Notes: generated by a model from the letters alone, not told the origin. Positions 24,308 to 36,466 are shown, numbered from the stretch's first letter. The stretch is DNA of 64,000 nt from Lycium barbarum (GCF_019175385.1 NC_083341.1:90670321-90734320), one strand, 5' to 3'. Numbers and translations are program-made.

Positions 24308-25527
24308 AGAACATATTATATTAGATTTAAAAGGAATCACAACATTTTCAAGCTCCAAAAGAGGAGATTTGTTAGCTCGGGGCCAGAGTTAAAAACACAT
24401 CGGCATATCAGGAGGATACCTGAAAGAAGTAAAAACGAATTGACAATGAGTGTACCACGAGGCAGACATGAGGAGAAAGTATGGAAGACACCTTAAGAGA
24501 ATGCTTCAAGCCAACATGAGCTATAATATTTCTAGACCATGGGTTGAATTCCCCGCATCGAGCAAAATTGCGCAGTACCTAAGTATGCAGCGACGTGTTC
24601 TAAAGGGTAATAAAGAAAGCAAGAAAAGGCTACAAGCTAAGTTCACGAAGGATAATGGAGAGGATGACAAAATTCAAAGGATATTCCATATGACAACGAC
24701 TATTATAACGAAAGTACAAACGATTGGTAGTCTGGAAATTTTTGAAAGAAAGAAAGAACGCAGCTCCTATAAATGGAAATAAAAGAGTTCACCGGATATT
24801 AAGAAAATGGTTTAAGGACCATTAATTATACCAAACATGAGAGTATACGCTATGGAATTATATGAAGCATCAACGTGAGGCTGTGCCCAATTATAATTGT
24901 AAGAAGTCCACACCGGGGAGCCAACAAGGAATAACGATCGACGAAACGATCGCCAATACAAAGAAATCAAAGACAAGTATACTGGTGTCGAGAGATGTGA
25001 GGGAAAGAAGTAAGGAAAAAGTTGCGACAAGAGCTCAAAGATGTTGCGAGCTGAGAAATTAATTGAACTCGGATCATAAGTTGCCATAAGTATGACTGGA
25101 CTGCGAAGGATAAATATTTAAAATGAAAGATTAAAAGGGATAGTGACAAAGACGTAAAGGAACAGGGAGTCGAACTAATGAACTACAGGGAGTCGATGCA
25201 GTGTACGTCTAAGATCAACAGGTATACAAAGGATGGCCGAGATGGCACCAAAGAGATAAACACAAAGAGTACACTATATATAAGCAAGGTAATTGCCCAC
25301 TAGCAAGGAAACAAGGAGCGAAAAAAAGAGAATACTTAAAGGTCGATGAATGGTTATAGCATGGTAAGCAAGACTACAATACTGTAGACAAAACGAGAGC
25401 GAGGTGCTAGTTAATTTCCGATCATGTACATGAGGACAAAGAGGTGGAAGAAACTGAGTGGAAACAAAGAGTTAAGAAAGGATGTTACGCTTCGGAAAAT
25501 TTCGCGTTGTCAAGACTGTGGACGGCT

Positions 25528-25922
25528 TAGTATGAGCTCAAGGGAAAGCTCAGTCCAAGGTATATTGGACCTTATCAAATTGTCCGTAAGGTTGGCAAAT
25601 TCGCCTATGAATTAGAGTCACCATCTGATTTAGACGCAGTGCATCTAGTCTTCCACGTGTCTATGCTTCGTAAATACATTGGGGACCCTTCCAGAGTGTT
25701 TCCCCTAAGTGATATCCAGCTGACAGAGGAGCTATCCTATGAGGAACAGCCTGTGGCCATATTGGATCGTCAGGTGAGAAGGTTACGTACCAAAAACGCG
25801 ACTTCTATTAAGGTAATGTGACGAAACAATAACAGAGAGAAGATGACCTAGGAAGCCGGGGATGAGGTGAAGAAGAAGCATACTATTTATTTCCTATGTC
25901 TACAGGTAATCTAAATTTCTAA
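25528..25922 (+). pseudogene. Integrase C-terminal remnant in internal B
   Basis: Second copy of the GPY/F plus tail fragment, with the same TGA and TAG in place of Trp codons as in A, so both lesions predate the duplication. It reads YIGPYQIVRKVGKFAYELES and [20 protein letters not shown]. Confidence 0.88.
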
Positions 25923-26011
25923 AGCGGATATGTTGATTCATGAATGAACTGTATGTGATAGCTATAAAAGAGATCTCCCCGAAGTGTTATAAGACCCTGC
26001 GAGACTAGTTC

Positions 26012-26047
26012 AACATTCGAGGACGAATGTTCTAAAAGGGGGGAAGA
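26012..26047 (+). other. Inverted repeat and polypurine tract, internal B
   Basis: A perfect AACATTCG-agga-CGAATGTT hairpin (26012-26031) and AAAAGGGGGGAAGA before LTR3 at 26048. Confidence 0.88.
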
Positions 26048-28298
26048 TGTTATACCCCGCATTTTCATAGCCTGAGCATGACACGTGCTCCTTAAAACAT
26101 TGACAATCACGTTGATAGTATTATATTTCGTATTCTTGCACGTCGGTTATTCGTAAGCGGAGGTGGGCCCACACATCCAGATTTTTTTTTGAACGCGTGA
26201 CAAGTTATATGAATCACATATGTGAATTTAAACACAATTCAAGAAGGACCCTTGAGCCAAATCAAAGTGGGAGCCCTCCAAACAAATATTTTTAAGTTAC
26301 GTTTTTGGGTGATCTGACTTCGGGAGGCCATAACCCCATCAGTGTTTGGGAATTTGGGAAAACTCCCAGAATAAAGGTTGTAGAGAATTGAATTATCTTT
26401 CCAAACATAGGTCGTGGGTCCATATGTGACATCGGGATAAGGATATACGGACGTTTTAAGGCAGATGGGTCAGTGGGCTAGGCCCAATCCGGGCCCAACC
26501 GGGTTAGGCCCATGACCCATGTCTATTTAAGTGAAATATCAGCCCTTTTCTCCTCAATTTTCATACCAAAACACCAGAAAATTCTGGAGAGAGAGAAGAG
26601 CCTTGGAGAGAAGAAAAACCAATTTTGATCAAAATCTGAGTCCCGAAGCCCATGAAGAGAAAAGTGTTGTACGCTGCGTTGTCTTCAATTTGAGCTAACA
26701 ATCAACCAAGGAGAAGAGTGATAACGTGGTGGCTGCATGCTTAAGGTATGATTAAGGTTCCTTTTCATTGTTAATGAGTTTATTTAGAGTTTTAACGGAT
26801 TAGCACGGAGAGAATAGCCCGATAAATTCGTTTGTTGGCGTTGTGAATCATGGAACGAGATCTGAAGGGAATTTTGGATGAAAATAAATGTATTTAACTT
26901 GTAAAACGTGGAGGATGTTGTTAGTGTTAATTATGGATTCTTTACAGAAATAAAATTATTAAACAGCTATATCGCAAATTTGGTGGGTTGAGAAATCTAG
27001 AAAGCAGTGCGTGGGCTATTTTATGGTATACGTTAGTGTTGGAAATGGTATTACTACTATTGGAATTGTTGTTGATGTTGTTGGCTATTGAATTGGAATC
27101 TCGGGCTAGGCATATAACAGGGGAAATGCTGCCCGAATTTCGGCAGAATTTAAAAGGGTTTTAATTAAAGTTTCGAGACGAACGTACGTCGATGATCCTA
27201 ATGATATTATGAATAATTCCATATGTAGATTACGAGGCTACGAATAATTCTTAAACGGGTTGCAAGACGGGAAGTAAGTTGAAAGTCGAGAATCATCTTC
27301 CAGGTATGTAAGGCTTACCCTTTCTTTCTTTTGGCATGTCCTAGAACTGAGTAAGTTATGACATGTACCTTAGGGTAACTCTATTCCTTAATTCCGAGCT
27401 TGTTTATGATTCTTATTCACTTCTTGACATAAGAATGCTTAGTATGGTCGAGCTTATTGTATGATTGAATAACGAGCAAAGCATAAAGTGTTCTGTTCCT
27501 AAAAGGGTTCTATAAGGGTTAATGCCCTTAACTTTCATATGCTAACTCGGATTGTTTTGAAACGTTCATAAAGGTCTCTCTAATGAATAACGTCCATAAC
27601 TTTCTGAAGTTAACTCGGATTGCTCTGAAACGTTTATCAAGGTTTCTATAATGAATAACGTTCATAACTTTCTTATGCTAACTCGGATTGACTCAAAACG
27701 CGTTTATGATCTTTCAATTGCCGATTAGTGTACTCATCTATCGAGTCTTGAAAATTGATTTATATGCATGTAGTTTCTCACTACTCTGCTCGTGCATGCC
27801 TCAATATGTCTTTCACCGAGTCCCGGGCCGGGTATGTTATCGTGCGTAATTCCACTGCATTGTTCACCGAGTCCCTCACTAGAGGGCCGGGTACGGTATA
27901 TATATATATGATGACATGATGATATGATGATACGGGGATGGCGGCCAGGAGGGCACATGATGACTTCATTCACCGAGTCCTTCATTAGAGGGCCGGGTAC
28001 GGTATATATACATGATGATATGATATGTGATGTTCACATGCATGATTTTATCCACCGAGTCTCATAATGGGTCGGGTACGGTATACGATAATGATATGCA
28101 CGATTTTCATTTCATAAGGCAAGTGTATTGATGTTTTTAAAAGTCATACTTGTTTCTGGCCAATTTCTATTTTAGTTATGATCCTCTTTACTGTATTTCA
28201 TGCCTTACATGCTCAGTACATATTCCGTACTGACCCCCTTTCTTCGGGGGCTGCAGTTCATGCCACACAGGTACACATATATGAGTAGAAGACATTGC
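26048..28298 (+). mobile_element. LTR3, truncated
   Basis: Begins TGTTATACCCC and follows LTR2 to about 28298 (gacattgc), then switches to unrelated minus-strand LTR sequence. About 370 bp of U5 is missing, so the right target duplication is lost. Hairpin array 27814-28080; acceptor module 28210-28272, which reads GTTCATGCCACACAG and so differs from LTR1 and LTR2. The GA run near 26587 is shortened. Confidence 0.88.
27814..28080 (+). repeat. Hairpin array (4 units), LTR3
   Basis: Same order as in LTR1 and LTR2; unit 3 reads TCCTTCATTAGAGGG (C to T in the loop). Confidence 0.85.
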
Positions 28299-29320
28299 AA
28301 GAAAGGGACGAGCCTTAACATACCTATTCATCCACCAACTACCTACGCTTATCTGTCCGAGCTCGCAAGTCTACATATAAAACCATTCATACTATGATTA
28401 GGCCCATTGTTGTACTTATCCTAAGCCTTCAAATAAATCTTCCTAAAAATTTGCCAAAATTTCGGCAGCATCTCCTCTGTTTATATACCTAGCCCAGAAT
28501 CCCAACTCAGCAACCAACAAAAACAACAACAACAATACCAACATTCTTCATAATATTTCCAATACAAAAATACTTCATAAACATCCCATATGGTGTTTGT
28601 CCCATATTTCCACCACAAAATTATGTTATAACTATTTAACAGCTCCACCTCCGTAAATAAACCAAGATTATCGTCAATAACAAGAGATTCATACCTTTCT
28701 CTCGATAATATCGCTAGATCTTCACTTCTCCACGTTTAGCTTAAGTCACAACGCACCGGTATACGATTTTGTAGTCGTAACTATACGCTGTCTGGATCGG
28801 AATTCGGGAATTATATTTGATTCGGGCTAAAATTTGGTGTTGAGAAGTTATGGGAGGTTTCCAGAATTTCTTGGGGTGTTTTTGGGTGTTTTGGATGAAG
28901 AGAGGGGGGGGGGCGTACGCCCCCCTTATATAGAGTCCCAGAATCTGCCCAAACCGACCTAGAATTGGTCAGCGCGTCCGCGCTGGCTTAATTTTCTGCC
29001 TGCGCGTTCGTTCAGTAAAAAGGTCATAACTTTTGATCCTGATATCGTGTGAGGGCCCACGACCTACAGTAGGAAAACTAATTCAATTATACAAAACTTT
29101 TATGTTTGGTGTGACTCCAAATTACAAACTTATCATGGTGATTTGGCCTCTCCAAGTCAGATCATCCGAAAATGTATCCTTAAATCATCCTTTTGGAGGG
29201 TTTATGCCCACATTTGGCTTAAGGGTCCTTCTTAAGACTTAATCAACTTCCTATGTACTACTCTTATAAGTTTTCATATGTCTTTTATAAAACCCCGACA
29301 TGTGGGCCCAACCTTAGCTT
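28299..29320 (-). mobile_element. Fragment of a minus-strand LTR of another family
   Basis: Starts inside a donor-like block (complement GGTATGTTAAGGCTC, near 28310-28322), continues with a degraded AAATTTCGGCAG palindrome (near 28455), then U3-like sequence with a TATA box. Both ends are broken: LTR3 on the left, LTR C on the right, and no terminal TG or CA is present. GC-rich inverted repeats lie at 28908-28925 and 28970-28985. No gene seen. Confidence 0.65.
28908..28985 (-). promoter_or_regulatory. TATA box with GC palindromes
   Basis: Minus strand: CAGCGCG-ga-CGCGCTG (28970-28985), then a TATATAAG box (28925-28932), then an 18-bp perfect palindrome GGGGGGCGTACGCCCCCC (28908-28925). The order matches a promoter with upstream element and TATA; start-site assignment is inferred. 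Confidence 0.5.
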
Positions 29321-30970
29321 AAGGCTATCACAACATGTCAATACTATACATAAGCCGACAAGGCTGTCACAACATGTCAATACTATACATAATCCGACAA
29401 GGCTATCACAACATGTCAATACCATACGTAAGCCATATAGACACAGCTGAACAAAACTTATAAATAACCCACACATATGTATCCAGACCTCTAAGAGTAT
29501 CGATAGCGAAATATGACGGGACAGGGCCCCGCCGTACCCCTGGTTAAACATATATATATATACATCAAAAGATCTGTACCAAAAGTCTAGGCTCCGGGAC
29601 AATGGAGCTCTCCATGACAGCTGAGTGGAAATCCTAAGCTGGAGGATCGCCAAATCGAGTATCTGTACCTGCGGGCATGAAACACAGCCCCCCGAAGAAA
29701 GGGGGTCAGTACGAGATATGTACTGAGTATATAATGAAATACAACAAGAGAATCACGACTGAAATAGAGATTATAGGAGACAAGTAAGACATTTAAAATA
29801 CCAATACACTGGCCTTATGAAACGTAAAACATGCATGTCATTATCATATATCGTACCCGGCCCATTACGGGACTCGGTCAATAAAGTCATCACATACCAT
29901 CCTTGGCTCCATAATCACATCATCATATCATCATATCATCACATCATCATATCATCATATCATCATATATATACATATATCGTACCCGGCCCTCTAGTGA
30001 GGGACTCGGTGAACAATGCAGTGAACTGTGCACGAGAACATACCCGGCCCGGGACTCGGTGAAAGATATAATGACAGTATGCACGAGCAGAGTAGTGAGT
30101 AACCATATGCAAATCAAATCATCATCTGAGACTCGATAGGATAGACAGAATGAACTAACACTTGAATATCAACGAAGGCAGTTATGTCAAGTATTCCTCG
30201 AACGTCATTATGAATTATGTCAAATGGGACTTCAAGAATCATAAACGTATATCGAGACAATATGAAATAACTTATGGATATCAAGGACATTAACCACCCT
30301 AGTGTCTCTAAGAATAGGAGGTTATACATTCGTCGTTTGTTCATTTTATGTAAATCATGCCAAAAAGAAGGAAGGGTTAGCTTTACATACCTTTGGCTCT
30401 TAATCCGTGACTCGATATGTATACGTCACCCAAAATATCTCAACCTATATTAAGACGTCAAGACTATGGTTAAGCTACGAAAAGGCAAAAAACGTATTTC
30501 AACGTTAGTAGTTTATTTCTAGACAATTGGGTAGCACTTCCCCTATCTCTCTCTCTCTCTCTCTCTAGCTTAGTTTTGTGAAGATGAAATGGAGTATTAT
30601 TGATTAATTAGTCATCAAATTGAATATTTATAGGTTGCCCATTATGTTGACATGTGGCAGCCCATTGACATGTGTCTCATTACATGTCCTCACCCATGCC
30701 CAATCACAATTGTCCACATTTTCGTGGGGCCCACTTGATGCACTAATTAGGCTAATTAATCATTAATCCCCACTTAATAATCTAGTCATGGTTAGTTAAT
30801 CCCTAATCTCCACTAATATTTCCACACTAATTGAAATTTACAGGCAAATCGCGCACTTATTAAATTCGGGATTAAAAGTCCTTGTCTCATATCTCAAAAA
30901 TAACCTTGTCCTTGAATTCATGTCAATTAGCTTACAAATAATCCAACGTATAAAAATACGAGGTATAACA
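29321..30970 (-). mobile_element. 3' LTR of element C, U5 end missing
   Basis: Right edge ggtataaca (30970) is the complement of TGTTATACC and is followed by a polypurine tract, so it is the 3' LTR of a minus-strand element. The left edge is broken at about 29320 inside the 39-bp minisatellite. Modules: minisatellite (29321-29435), acceptor-like block (29666-29735), hairpin array (29853-30062), donor-like block (complement near 30375-30395), CT run (30545-30567) and TATAAATA (30625-30632, minus). It lacks about 600 bp present in the 5' LTR after 59940. Confidence 0.85.
29853..30062 (-). repeat. Hairpin array (3 units), 3' LTR of C
   Basis: Units with stems CCCAT/ACGGG, CCCTC/GAGGG, and the loopless CCCGGCCCGGG; the same as in the 5' LTR except at a few bases. 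Confidence 0.8.
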
Positions 30971-31006
30971 TCCTTCCCCCCTTTGGAACATTCGTCGTCG
31001 AATGTT
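30971..31006 (-). other. Polypurine tract and inverted repeat, element C
   Basis: Minus strand: AACATTCG-acga-CGAATGTT (30987-31006), then AAAGGGGGGAAGGA (30971-30984). Loop bases differ from D and E but the arms are identical. Confidence 0.88.
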
Positions 31007-34000
31007 AAACTAATCCTGCACTCCCAATACTTCCTTAAACGTTCTTTTATTGAATTATGGTGCTCTTTTCATTGGTCAAATCCCTTCACTTTATTATCAC
31101 GCATTCCAGCTCTCTAAGGAACCATTCCAGTAATATTTCTTCTTGCTCTTGCCTCTCGAGGTGATAATTCTACGTCGTTGTTTTTACTCCCCTTCTTTAT
31201 TTCGCAGTAGGTTGACGGTTGTATTGCCAGCTGTTCTACTCTTTCCCTGGTGCACTTAGTCTTCACTCGACTCTTTCTTCTTCTATAGTTACTCCTTTAA
31301 GATGTATCTCTCACTTCATCTTACCTCTTAATCTTTGAATAAGATTTTATAACGCGCAAACGTCCCTCGTTGATTTATTAGACTTTACAATCCTTGGAGT
31401 ATTCCATGCCTCTGGTAACCTGTAGACCCTTCGCAGATTTTACAAATAAAATGAAATTTCCTAGGGTGTAACATTATTTTACTTCAATAACCTTACATCG
31501 CTATGCTGTTACAGTCCATATTCTGAAATCCTCAACATCATGTATCACTTCTCGACATCTTCTTTTAAAAGATTTTAACTGTCGCTCTACTTTTTAGCTC
31601 TTAATCTAGATCCTTAGAGTTGGCTATCAAGTAGCGCAGGGGTTTCCTCATATTATAACCTTACATAGCTGCTCTATGATCTGTCTAGTATTAACTGGTA
31701 TAATTCTAAAAGAGTTCTTGATTTGGCACATAAATTCACTGTCTTCTAGTAACCAACTCGTTCTGTTCGTCTCACTTCAACCACTTTGCAATTTCCCTTG
31801 ATCCAGCTTGTAACGCTTTTAGGCATATCATCTCGTGTTGTTTCTTTATCTTTAATTCAAACTCTTCTATTGCCTCGATACCCAAGTCTTGTTCTTAGTT
31901 CTCTTTTTCTGTCTCACATTATGTTGCAATCTTTTCAGAATATGCAAAGGTACTCAAATTAGCCCGGGAAATACCTTAGCATCGTTTCACTAGCCTTCAT
32001 ACTTTACCCTTGCATTTTCCTCTCGTATCTTACAATCGGTATCGAGATAAATCTTCGGCTCAATCATGGCCAGGCCTATTTGCCCTCAGTACTACTTCTA
32101 TCTCAGTAATTTGGCTTAAATCATCTTTACACCTTTCCTTAATGCGCCCACCGTAACCATATCGTTATTACTGAATCCTTACTCTCCTTATCAAATACTC
32201 ACTTGGTCTCATTCTTAACATACCAATATTCATAAGTTGTATAACTATTCCTGTACAATTTGTATAAAATATATCCAACCCTAGTCATAGTCTTTCCTTC
32301 TCCTGGTTTATTCTGCTTTACATATCTCATCCGTACTAAAACTCGCTCGTAGCTTATCTTGTCATACTCCTTTCCCTTCCTTTATTCACCCTTTGATTTT
32401 CTCGTATTCTACTATAGGAGATTCTCTATCCCTTCTCCTTATTACTTATAAGTCGGAATATCATTAGCGAACAACTCTATTACCAACATCTTAACCTTTA
32501 ACCCAGTATAGCGTAGCTATCCTTTATAATATCTCTTAAGTTACTCGTTACCATTTTCTTGTCGTACTCTTTCTTTTACCATTCACCCACTTCCTAATGT
32601 CATATCATACAAGATCTTCACAAATGATCCTTGGTCTTGTCTCAAATACCATCCTGACTGCTATCCGTTTATCGCTGGCCTTCAGATCTTACTAACTTGT
32701 TTCAGCAAGGGATCTCACTTGAAGTTTAAGCATCCATATAAAATATATTACAACGTCAATCGTTTCCATCTTACACTTGCACTTCTGTCACCTGCTTCCC
32801 CCCTTAAAGGCGTACTTATACCATTATCTATTTATATTCCACTCTATGTCCCTATTTCCAATCTCAAATTCACCCGATCTTTTTTTTTCAATTCACTTGG
32901 TATACTGCACCATACCCACGTCTTTCTTTATAATTTATAACTTTGATTATCCACGTACGAAACCTTCTCAAAATCTCGAAGCGACGAGAACCTTTCTATG
33001 TATGGTACAAAATCTCATCTGATAATCCATAATCGAGTAATCCAACCAATGTAGCAACTCATCCAAGGCCACATTCCACTTACTCCATTCAATAATTATT
33101 TAGTACTTGTAGTCGTTCCAAATTCTCCATTAGGTAGCACTTATATTCTGAAGATAAGTGTCCAAAGCTCTCTTGTAGCATTTTCCTTATCCCAACCTGT
33201 ATCATCTATTTCCTCTAATGAATTTACAATACATCATTTCTTGCATAACCTACAGCCCCTGTTCTTTAAAGATTTCACTGTTTCCGAGGTAAAGTCATAT
33301 ACACGCAATACTCTTTTATGCCTTATGCTCTCTTGCCCTTGTCGTCTACCCAGTACCAACTTCTAACTTACTCAAAATCATATCGCGTTCATTTTAATGA
33401 CAATCTTATCTTATCACCTTGTCGTCCTACTACACCTTTAAGTTCATAGCTATATATTTTCCTTTTGTTCTATACTCGTACCCAATTAATCGCGTCTATC
33501 TTAGGTGTTTCCTTTAGAACTCCTTTTATTTCTCCAGTCTATGTCCATCTTTTATTCTGTGCACGAGGAATCTCATGCCACCTCTGTATCCTTCGAAAAA
33601 CACTACTCCTGCATAATCCCTTTCTTATTTTCAAAATGTATTCTGTTGACCCCTATATGTTCTTATCATCCCAGTTCTTTTTCTGGCACTCACTCTACCT
33701 CGTTGCTCATCTTTTTATAGTTTGGTCTTTCACAATTCCGTCACTTATATTACTCGTGTTCTCGGCTATACATGTCATAACTTGTTACCGCACTGTTATC
33801 TCGCTCGCTTCCTTCTTATTTCCTTCTTTTTAATTACCTTCTTCTTTTCTTGTGCTCGCTTTCATTTCCGTTATCGCATAATCTTTGTTTTGAACTTTCC
33901 CTATAGAACTTTATAAGTCTTTCTTATTCGTTCTATACCTTGCCTTTCCATTTCACATTTGCCTTTATACTTTAGTCACATAGATCATGTCATATCTTTT

Positions 34001-34589
34001 AGTCACTTGCTCGGTAGGCTTTACTCATTTTCATAACAATCCTTATTATATTCACATTTTATCCTATTTGCAATGAGTATTATAGTGTAGCACTTCTTAA
34101 CCTTATTCACGAGATTTACTACGGTTCAACTACACTTTGTGGAGTGGGTGTATTTACCCTTTTTACCCTTTTCGGTTCAATCTTATCCTTAATACACAAG
34201 CTGCCATGTCAATACATTCATATTCGTCACAATTCTTCTTCCTCTGTACTCTTGTCTTAATCATACTGTTACTTCTTCTAACTATGAACTCGTCGTAATT
34301 TATCCCTGCTTGTCAATTCAGTGATACTTCAATATGACACCCTATTAAGATTTGCCAACCTTTTCTAAATCATCTCTTATTATCTCAAACCCTTCCAAAT
34401 TGTCCTAGCATTTCCTTCTTACCCTATTGATATCGATCTCATAATATTATTACCATCAATTCAACGATTAACTTTGTTTCTCGAAGTCAGACTTGCAACT
34501 TAGTCAAATCTTATCATTACCAGTGGCATGACCTCTCAAGAATGTTACGAACTTATAGATCATTCCCTTTCTATTCATAAAAAAAATTG

Positions 34590-34605
34590 GCAGAGTTTCC
34601 TCTGC
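34590..34605 (-). other. GAAA-loop hairpin, element C
   Basis: Minus strand GCAGAG-GAAA-CTCTGC, a 6-bp stem with a GNRA-type loop. The same hairpin is in E at 48757-48770 and is degraded in A near 14537-14550. Confidence 0.6.
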
Positions 34606-34661
34606 ATTTCTTATTATCACAAAACCTGCACGCAGGAAATACCAACAATGCCTCACAAGGC

Positions 34662-34772
<111 letters not shown>

Positions 34773-35301
34773 CATATCATAGCCACACAGGGCTCCCAAT
34801 ACCAACAACAGTATGAAAATGACGAACTTACCTCATATGTCCAACTCAAACTGTACCTGTTACACTTTCCTATTTATTTTCCCTTTTAATCTTAAGCTAT
34901 ATTTCGATCATACCTGCAACATTCATACAATATCTAACATATACCCTGCTTACCGTCGCTTGTCTTTTTACTGATTTCTTCAGCTCCCCCTGTTCACACT
35001 TTTGAACTTATCAACAACATATATACATTCAATCCATTTCCTTACTATACTTACCTTGATGATGGCCGGTTTGCCATTCTATATATACAAATTCTCGTAA
35101 CGTAGCCTCAATACCCAACTTTCACCTGTACGTATACTACTTTCCATCCTAGATTTCAAAATTCCCATGGTGATGGGAACACCTTTGTTTCTTTTACTCA
35201 TAAATACTTGGTTGTCGGCCCTTTTGATTTCCGCTCGCCGCTATTAGGTAATAATCTATAGCAAATGCACATATACAGGGAAATTTCAATAAAGTCTCAT
35301 A

Positions 35302-35730
35302 TCATATACCTGTGGTCGATCGGTCTCTAGTTTGATCTGGTGATCTAGAAGGTGAAGTGTACTCCTCGTCATCGTCTGCCCGCCATCTACTCGTCTGGCC
35401 TTCATTATCTTCCTTATCTGAGTCCGAGGAATGTAGATAACCGGGCAACTCCTGATTTACCGACAGCCAGGATAGGGGGCTGGAGTAATCCGTAACACTT
35501 ACCGGGGTAGCCGGTCTAACGTGGTGCTCTGCCATAGGAGCAACTGGTATGGCCTTGGGGACCGTCTCCCTGGATATCAGAAACTCTGGAGGAATTGTCG
35601 CTGGGTCCTCCGAGGGGTCAGTCTCGATAGAATAACTGAGGCTCCTCCTACTCGGTCCTGGAGCCTGGGGTCGTGAATTTACTCTAGGGGCCTTCTTTGC
35701 ACCCCCACTATCCGAAGCTGACCTCTTCAT
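35302..35730 (-). CDS. Unknown 142-residue protein at the gag position of element C
   Basis: First ATG (MKRSASDSGGAKKAPRV) about 200 bp after the PBS, where gypsy elements start gag. The product is rich in Ser, Pro, Asp, Glu and Arg (for example HSSDSDKEDNEGQ and RADDDEEYTSPSRSPDQTRD), with no zinc knuckle, protease motif, membrane segment or signal peptide, so it is probably disordered. I do not recognise a family. The frame ends with STTGI and stop just past CACAG/GTATAT, a good donor site at 35310/35309, so the open segment may be a first exon. It is absent from A and B, where the matching leader sequence runs on without it. Codon-level evidence of selection is not available here. It may be the remains of an ancestral gag N-terminus. 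Confidence 0.45.
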   Translation of the reverse strand: MKRSASDSGGAKKAPRVNSRPQAPGPSRRSLSYSIETDPSEDPATIPPEFLISRETVPKAIPVAPMAEHHVRPATPVSVTDYSSPLSWLSVNQELPGYLHSSDSDKEDNEGQTSRWRADDDEEYTSPSRSPDQTRDRSTTGI

Positions 35731-35850
35731 CTCTCGCCAATCTGCACCTACCTATAGGAAAAGAGGTCAGAACAATCTTTCCTAGGTTGTGGCTCTACCG
35801 CACGATCTAGAATAAGAAGGAAAGATAACATCCTAAATGTCCTGTAGCTT

Positions 35851-35888
35851 CCTGTTTATAGATGTGGTGCACAACACACCGATAAACA
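35851..35888 (-). other. Leader stem-loop, element C
   Basis: Arms TTGTTTATCGG and ATCTATAAACAGG surround an apex with palindromic GTGCAC (35867-35872). The homologue in D has a 12-bp palindrome GTGGTGCACCAC. The place, shortly after the PBS, fits a dimerisation or packaging signal. Confidence 0.55.
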
Positions 35889-35931
35889 AGACTCTACTAG
35901 ACACGGTCTGTAAACACTCCGAGGATGAACT

Positions 35932-35943
35932 GCTCTGATACCA
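35932..35943 (-). other. Primer-binding site, element C
   Basis: Minus strand TGGTATCAGAGC, 4 bases after the 5' LTR end at 35948. Confidence 0.92.
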
Positions 35944-36145
35944 CTTTTGTCACAACCCAACCCCGTGGGCCATGACTAGTGCCCGAGCTGGACCCTCGTA
36001 TACATACCTGTTAAATATAGACAACTGATTCTTAAGAACAATATGGAAACTTTGCAAGAGAACCTCAAAGGTTCACAACGTCATCATATATAGGTATCCC
36101 GATGACCAATCTCCTGAGGAGTCACAACTAATCAAAATATAATAT

Positions 36146-36350
36146 GATACGCAATCCGACAAGGCTGCCACTACATGTCAATATGATAGGCAAGCCGACA
36201 AGGCTGCCACAACATGTCAATACCATACATAAGCCGACAAGGCTATCACAACATGTCAATACTATACATAAGCCGACAAGGCTGTCACAACATGTCAATA
36301 CTATACATAAGCCGACAAGCCTGTCACAACATGTCAATACCATACGTAAG
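36146..36350 (-). repeat. 39-bp minisatellite, 5' LTR of C
   Basis: About 5.5 copies of a 39-bp unit with the core AAGCCGACAAGGCTGTCA followed by caacatgtcaatactatacat. The 3' LTR has about three copies. The core can form a four-pair hairpin AGCC/GGCT. Confidence 0.9.
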
Positions 36351-36464
36351 CCATATAGACTAAGCTGAACAAAACTTATACACAACCGACACATATGTCT
36401 ACAGACCTTTAAGAGTATCGATAGTGAAATATGACGGGACAGGGCCCCGCCGTACCCCTGGATA

Positions 36465-36466
<2 letters not shown>

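Larger units (their letters stand above)
21420..26047 (+). mobile_element. Internal region B (LARD-like)
   Basis: 4628 bp, nearly identical to internal A in all parts, including PBS TGGTATCAGAGC (21423-21434), leader stem-loop (21479-21517), 5S-derived segment, purine-rich body, poly-G tract and integrase remnant. The PBS is intact here. No independent gene. The stretch 22450-25500 has no recognisable feature other than the internal purine tract (23201-23218) and the G run. Confidence 0.88.
11519..28298 (+). mobile_element. Tandem LARD-like array: LTR-A-LTR-B-LTR
   Basis: Three direct LTR copies begin at 11519, 18782 and 26048 and enclose two nearly identical internal regions, giving unit lengths of 7263 and 7266 bp. 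The middle LTR serves both as 3' LTR of A and as 5' LTR of B, with no target duplication between units. That is the product expected from recombination between LTRs and not from two insertions. The element is inserted in LTR I; CTTTG (11514-11518) is the left candidate target duplication. The right end is lost because LTR3 is truncated near 28298. No complete gag or pol is present. Confidence 0.9.

Noticed and set aside
11519..28298. Two independent insertions side by side
   Set aside because: One LTR is shared between the units and no target duplication separates them.
33465..33916. Hydrophobic, Phe/Ser/Leu-rich plus-strand frames
   Set aside because: They are the complement of the purine-rich sense strand of element C, giving TTT/CTT/TCT codons. 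The same explains 16492-16791, 23763-24062 and 17546-17821.
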